From Acidimicrobiaceae bacterium (lineage in GTDB: Bacteria > Actinomycetota > Acidimicrobiia > Acidimicrobiales > UBA8190), in NCBI GenBank assembly GCA_003131945.1, contig PKWD01000271.1:1-8793 (forward strand): a stretch of 8,793 bases of DNA. The letters are read 5' to 3'. Both the position numbers and the translations under genes were made by a program. Under the pieces are notes generated by a model, which was given only the letters and a program-made list of their open reading frames with translations, was not told where the DNA came from and made no database searches. This document shows positions 6,040-8,793 of the stretch, one piece after another. Position 1 is the first letter of the stretch, and each line of letters begins with the position of its first letter.

Positions 6040-6046
6040 CCTCCTC
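6040..6046 (-). promoter_or_regulatory. Strong ribosome binding site of the first LLM oxidoreductase
   Basis: GAGGAGG on the minus strand, five bases before the ATG at 6034. It decides this start over the longer in-frame option beginning at 6064. Confidence 0.7.
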
Positions 6047-6209
6047 ACCTGGGGGGAAGCTCATCCTGTCAGCACTGTCTCCATCGTGCCGGGCTGTCCA
6101 GCGCCCCGAATGTGAGTGCCGTCAGCCGCCGGGCCGGCGCCACGAGAACGGTCGCCCAGGAACGGGCCAGAATGCGACGTCGGCCGTCCACCGGGACGGC
6201 GGAGTGACG

Positions 6210-6233
6210 ATGAGCGGGGGTCCTCAGGTATGA
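6210..6233 (+). CDS. Seven-codon leader frame overlapping purE start (possible coupling peptide)
   Basis: ATG AGC GGG GGT CCT CAG GTA TGA would encode MSGGPQV. A GGAG lies five bases before its ATG, better than the site before purE itself. Its stop overlaps the purE start as ATGA, the usual arrangement for translational coupling. The sequence alone cannot show that it is translated. It may be chance. Confidence 0.3.
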   Translation: MSGGPQV

Positions 6234-6721
6234 GTGTGGCCGTGGTGATGGGGAGCGCGTCGGACGTGCCCGTGATGGAGGGCGCCGTTGAGGTGTTGCG
6301 TGACTTCGAGGTGCCCTTCGAGGTGCGCGTCCTGTCGGCGCACCGCACACCGGACGACACCCTCGACTTCGCCCGGCAGGCGGCGACGAAAGGCAGACGG
6401 GTCCTGATCGCTGGAGCCGGTGGCGCCGCCCATCTCGCCGGGGTCCTCGCCGCGGTGACACCTTTACCGGTGATCGGTGTACCCATCGCCGTGGGCGAGC
6501 TCGGGGGACTCGATTCGCTGCTGGCCATGGTGCAGATGCCCAAGGGGGTTCCTGTCGCCACCGTCGCCGTCAACGGGGCCGGGAACGCCGGACTTCTGGC
6601 CGTGCGCATACTGGCCCTGTCCGACGAGCGACTCTCCGCCGCCCTGGTCCGTCATCGCGACGACATGGCGACCAAAGTGAGAAAAACAGACGAGGAGATC
6701 CGGACCCGCTTCGAAAAGTGA
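6230..6721 (+). CDS. purE: 5-(carboxyamino)imidazole ribonucleotide mutase PurE
   Basis: 163 residues, typical for class I PurE. This cytoplasmic enzyme of de novo purine synthesis converts N5-CAIR, made by PurK, to CAIR. Visible signatures are VVMGSASD (residues 5-12), LSAHRTPDD with His38, [12 protein letters not shown] with His68, and [22 protein letters not shown] near the middle, all as in the E. coli enzyme. The start at ATG 6230 is set by homology ([12 protein letters not shown]). A GGGGG tract sits about nine bases upstream. No purK is adjacent in the window, although the two are often paired. The epimerase gene follows after 35 bases and is probably co-transcribed. Confidence 0.95.
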   Translation: MSVAVVMGSASDVPVMEGAVEVLRDFEVPFEVRVLSAHRTPDDTLDFARQAATKGRRVLIAGAGGAAHLAGVLAAVTPLPVIGVPIAVGELGGLDSLLAMVQMPKGVPVATVAVNGAGNAGLLAVRILALSDERLSAALVRHRDDMATKVRKTDEEIRTRFEK

Positions 6722-6731
6722 CGGGGCCCCG
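6722..6731. repeat. 10-bp perfect palindrome after the purE stop
   Basis: CGGGGCCCCG begins immediately after the purE TGA. It has no loop and no T tract, so it is a poor terminator. It could stall or pair in the purE-epimerase transcript. Confidence 0.35.
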
Positions 6732-6756
6732 GACGTTCACGACAAGGGTGTGACCG

Positions 6757-7644
6757 ATGCGAATCGTCGTCACGGGATCCAGTGGACTGATCGGTCGAGC
6801 GCTCGTGTCGACGTTGATCGCCAACGGGCACGACACAGCCGTCCTCGTCCGCCGGACCGCGGGTCGTGGCGAGGCGCGGTGGGATCCGTCGAGGGGTCAG
6901 ATCGATGCGGGCGCTCTCGAGGGAGCCGACGCGGTCGTCCATCTGGCCGGGGCCGGCATCGGTGACAGCCGATGGACGGCGGCACGCAAGGAGGTCATCC
7001 TCCGCAGTCGGGTGGAGTCAACGACGCTGTTGAGCCACACCCTGGCCACCCTCTCTCAGCCACCGTCTGTCCTCGTGAGCGCGTCGGCCATCGGGTATTA
7101 CGGTGACCGGGGTGACGAGGAGCTGACAGAGACGAGCGGACCGGGGACGGGGTTCCAGGCCGAGGTGTGTCGCGCCTGGGAGGGGGCGACGGCTGAGGCC
7201 GAGACCGCCGGCATCAGGGTGGTCCACCTCCGGTCGGCCGTCGTTCTCTCCCGACACGGAGGGGCACTCGGACGGCAACTTGTTCTGTTCCGGGCCGGCC
7301 TGGGCGGAAGACTCGGGTCGGGGAAGCAGTGGTTCAGCTGGATCTCTCTGCGCGACGAGATCGGCGTCATTCTCCGTGCCATCGAGGACGCGTCTCTCGC
7401 GGGAGCGGTCAATGCATCAGCGCCGTCGCCGGTGACGAACCGGGAATTCACCAAGGAGCTGGCGCGGACACTGCACCGCCCAGCCGTGCTGCGCGTGCCG
7501 CCCTTCGCCCTGCACATCGCGCTCGGACGCCAGTTGGCGGACGAGCTCCTCCTCGGAAGCCTGCGGGTCCTCCCGGGCCGTCTGGCCGATACCGGGTACT
7601 CGTTCCAGGACCCGGCGCTCGAAAGCGCCCTGTCCGTCGCCTGA
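6757..7644 (+). CDS. TIGR01777-family NAD(P)-binding epimerase (SDR39U1-like)
   Basis: 295 residues, full length for the family. A Rossmann nucleotide-binding loop TGSSGLIG (6-13) follows the first strand, then LVRR, and the family hallmarks VVHLAGAGIGDSRW, SASAIGYYGDRGDEELTE and WISLRDEIGVI. The C-terminal domain matches DUF1731, with PVTNREFTKELARTL and LRVLPGRLADTGYSFQDPALESAL. These are extended short-chain dehydrogenase/reductase-type proteins of uncertain substrate, sometimes misnamed cell-division inhibitors (SulA). The ATG at 6757 has AAGGG about nine bases upstream. It lies 35 bases after purE and converges on the second LLM gene 38 bases downstream. Confidence 0.9.
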   Translation: MRIVVTGSSGLIGRALVSTLIANGHDTAVLVRRTAGRGEARWDPSRGQIDAGALEGADAVVHLAGAGIGDSRWTAARKEVILRSRVESTTLLSHTLATLSQPPSVLVSASAIGYYGDRGDEELTETSGPGTGFQAEVCRAWEGATAEAETAGIRVVHLRSAVVLSRHGGALGRQLVLFRAGLGGRLGSGKQWFSWISLRDEIGVILRAIEDASLAGAVNASAPSPVTNREFTKELARTLHRPAVLRVPPFALHIALGRQLADELLLGSLRVLPGRLADTGYSFQDPALESALSVA

Positions 7645-7673
7645 TCGGGTCCGTTGCCCGATGGGGCCCGATC
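7643..7673. terminator. Alternative hairpins between convergent genes (candidate bidirectional terminator)
   Basis: GATCGGG (7643-7649) can pair with CCCGATC (7667-7673), and its ATCGGG can also pair with CCCGAT (7657-7662) with a 7-base loop. This fills most of the 38-base gap between the epimerase and the second LLM gene. No T run follows on either strand, so it is only a weak intrinsic terminator candidate. Confidence 0.35.
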
Positions 7674-7682
7674 GCCGACGGA

Positions 7683-8639
7683 TCAGTTCGCTGACGGGGC
7701 GAGTCCCTCGACGGACTTGGCCAGGTCATCGCCACCGGGGAGCAGGGCCAGAACGGGCACGGTCACGCCGTTGTCGACATAGCGCCGGATGTGGGCGCGG
7801 CACTCCTCATGCGATCCGTGGACCACGAGAGCATCGACGACCTCGTCGGGAATGGCGGCCAGCGCCGCTTTCCGGTCCCCCCCGGCCCAGGCAGCCCACA
7901 TCTCCTCGAGGAGGGGTCCCCGTCCGAGCCACCGGTGGAAGGCGGCGTAGACGGCCACATTGAGATAGGCGGCGATGCCCATTCGCCCGACGAAGCGGGC
8001 GCGGTCGACGTCCTCTGTCGGACAGACGAAGATCCGGGCCACGATCTCCTTGCCGGGCCCGACCTCGCGCACCGTGGTGGCCACGTCGTCGGCCGAGAGC
8101 CAGTTGATGATGGCGCCGTCGGCCTCGCGTCCGGCCAGGCGCAACATGCCAGGACGCAGGGCGGCCACGTAGACGGGAGGAACCTCGACCGGTGGACGGC
8201 CGAGACGGAACCCGCGCACGGTGAAGGTCTCGTACTCCTCATCCACCTTGTCCCCGGTGAGGGCCTTGCGCAGAAAACGCACGGTGTCGCGGACGCGTTT
8301 GTAGGGCTCATCGAAGGGAACGGCGTTCCAACGCTCGACGATGACATCTGACGAGGACCCGACCCCCAGGGCGAAACGGCCGGGTGCCAGTTCCGCCATG
8401 GTGGCGGCCTGCATGGCCAATAAGCCCGGACCGCGCGTATAGACGGGCACGACGGCCGTCCCCAGCTGGAGGCGGGGGGCGGCCACGGCGGCCAGGGCCA
8501 GCGGGGTGAAGCCGTCGGCACCGTTCGCCTCCCCGGTCCAGACGTCGGTGTAGCCGAGCTCGGACAGGCGCTCGAACCAGGGGCCGTGCTCGGACAGGGG
8601 GACGTCGTCGAAGGGGACGGTTATTCCGTATCGATCCAC
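7683..8639 (-). CDS. LLM-class F420-dependent oxidoreductase (second copy)
   Basis: 318 residues from GTG 8639. Luciferase-like fold features include VDRYGITVPFDD at the N-terminus, LGTAVVPVYTRGPGLLAMQAATMAEL, PGRFALGVGSSSDVIVERWN, and PPVYVAALRPGMLRLAGREADG. It is a likely F420-dependent hydride transferase with an unknown substrate. It resembles the first copy only in these core strands, so the two belong to different subgroups and are not a recent duplication. The GTG is chosen because homologues begin near this point. ATG 8666 and 8774 are in frame but the longer leaders are low in family character. A TAACAC box lies seven bases before the GTG, and GGAGG sits too far upstream (16 bases), so the mRNA may be leaderless. 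Confidence 0.87.
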   Translation of the reverse strand: MDRYGITVPFDDVPLSEHGPWFERLSELGYTDVWTGEANGADGFTPLALAAVAAPRLQLGTAVVPVYTRGPGLLAMQAATMAELAPGRFALGVGSSSDVIVERWNAVPFDEPYKRVRDTVRFLRKALTGDKVDEEYETFTVRGFRLGRPPVEVPPVYVAALRPGMLRLAGREADGAIINWLSADDVATTVREVGPGKEIVARIFVCPTEDVDRARFVGRMGIAAYLNVAVYAAFHRWLGRGPLLEEMWAAWAGGDRKAALAAIPDEVVDALVVHGSHEECRAHIRRYVDNGVTVPVLALLPGGDDLAKSVEGLAPSAN

Positions 8640-8646
8640 GCCAAGA

Positions 8647-8655
8647 GTGTTACAC
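8647..8655. promoter_or_regulatory. Small palindrome GTGT-T-ACAC in a divergent intergenic gap
   Basis: It lies in the 36-base gap between the second LLM gene (start 8639, minus) and the partial gene at 8676 (plus). An operator controlling both is possible. The element is short and may be chance. Confidence 0.3.
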
Positions 8656-8675
8656 CCTCCTGCCATCCTGGTCCC

Positions 8676-8793
8676 ATGCCAGCGACATCGAAGGTGCGCC
8701 CGGACCGGGGTCTCTATCAGCCCCGGCTGCCCTTGCCCGGGGACCCCGGCATCCAGGCGGCGAAGCAGGGGCACCCGAAGGGCACCGTGGGTC
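8676..8793 (+). CDS. Start of an unidentified gene (partial, runs off right edge)
   Basis: An open frame from ATG 8676 runs 39 codons to the edge, beginning MPATSKVRPDRGLYQPRLPL and continuing with a Pro/Gly-rich, basic stretch. I do not recognise the family, and there is no signal peptide or membrane segment in the visible part. There is no Shine-Dalgarno site. CATCCT sits six bases before the ATG, one base off TANNNT. The divergent layout with the LLM gene and the absence of other plus-strand candidates support it being real, but 39 codons are too few to be sure. Confidence 0.45.
   Translation, partial: MPATSKVRPDRGLYQPRLPLPGDPGIQAAKQGHPKGTVG

Noticed and set aside
5156..6115. Plus-strand open frame of 319 codons
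   Set aside because: It is antisense to the first LLM oxidoreductase. It is Gly/Asp/His-rich with no recognisable domain.
6035..6233. Remnant of purK upstream of purE
   Set aside because: The frame ending in the ATGA overlap is antisense to the LLM oxidoreductase gene and its leader, and shows no ATP-grasp features.

Overview
This window is very GC-rich double-stranded bacterial DNA with dense, often nearly abutting genes. Two proteins belong to the luciferase-like, F420-dependent oxidoreductase group, the starts are a mix of ATG, GTG and possibly TTG, and several genes appear to be expressed without a Shine-Dalgarno site. This points to a high-GC actinobacterium. The protein style fits the Acidimicrobiia best, but that is an inference and not a proof. 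I see no tRNA, rRNA, CRISPR array, insertion sequence, phage gene or defence island.

Layout, left to right. (1) 2-1129, minus: an HD-GYP cyclic-di-GMP phosphodiesterase with membrane segments, cut by the left edge. (2) 1130-1461: a 332-base gap with only short inverted and direct repeats. (3) 1462-2164, minus: a damaged two-gene unit. It holds a DedA-family membrane protein that has lost its middle, and an OsmC-family peroxidase gene with a one-base frameshift. (4) 2165-2261: a divergent promoter region with a 23-base inverted repeat and an 18-base tandem repeat. (5) 2262-5134, plus: a tight four-gene run of alpha/beta hydrolase, Fe-S PD-(D/E)XK nuclease, PAP2 phosphatase (also one base short) and a DsbA-like thioredoxin-fold protein. 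(6) 5126-6034, minus: a first luciferase-like oxidoreductase, whose 3' end overlaps the DsbA-like gene. (7) 6230-7644, plus: purE, then a TIGR01777-type epimerase. (8) 7683-8639, minus: a second luciferase-like oxidoreductase. (9) 8676 to the right edge, plus: the start of an unidentified gene.

Most of this is housekeeping or general metabolism: purine synthesis (PurE), c-di-GMP signalling and F420 redox chemistry. No gene set here forms a recognisable new system. The most informative signals are three gene lesions in about 2.6 kb (a large in-frame deletion in the DedA gene and single-base losses in OsmC and PAP2), the repeat-rich divergent promoter, a seven-codon leader frame coupled to purE, and recurring TANNNT boxes 6-7 bases before start codons, which suggest leaderless transcripts. 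The two one-base lesions leave all downstream motifs intact, so sequencing or assembly error is as likely as real gene decay.
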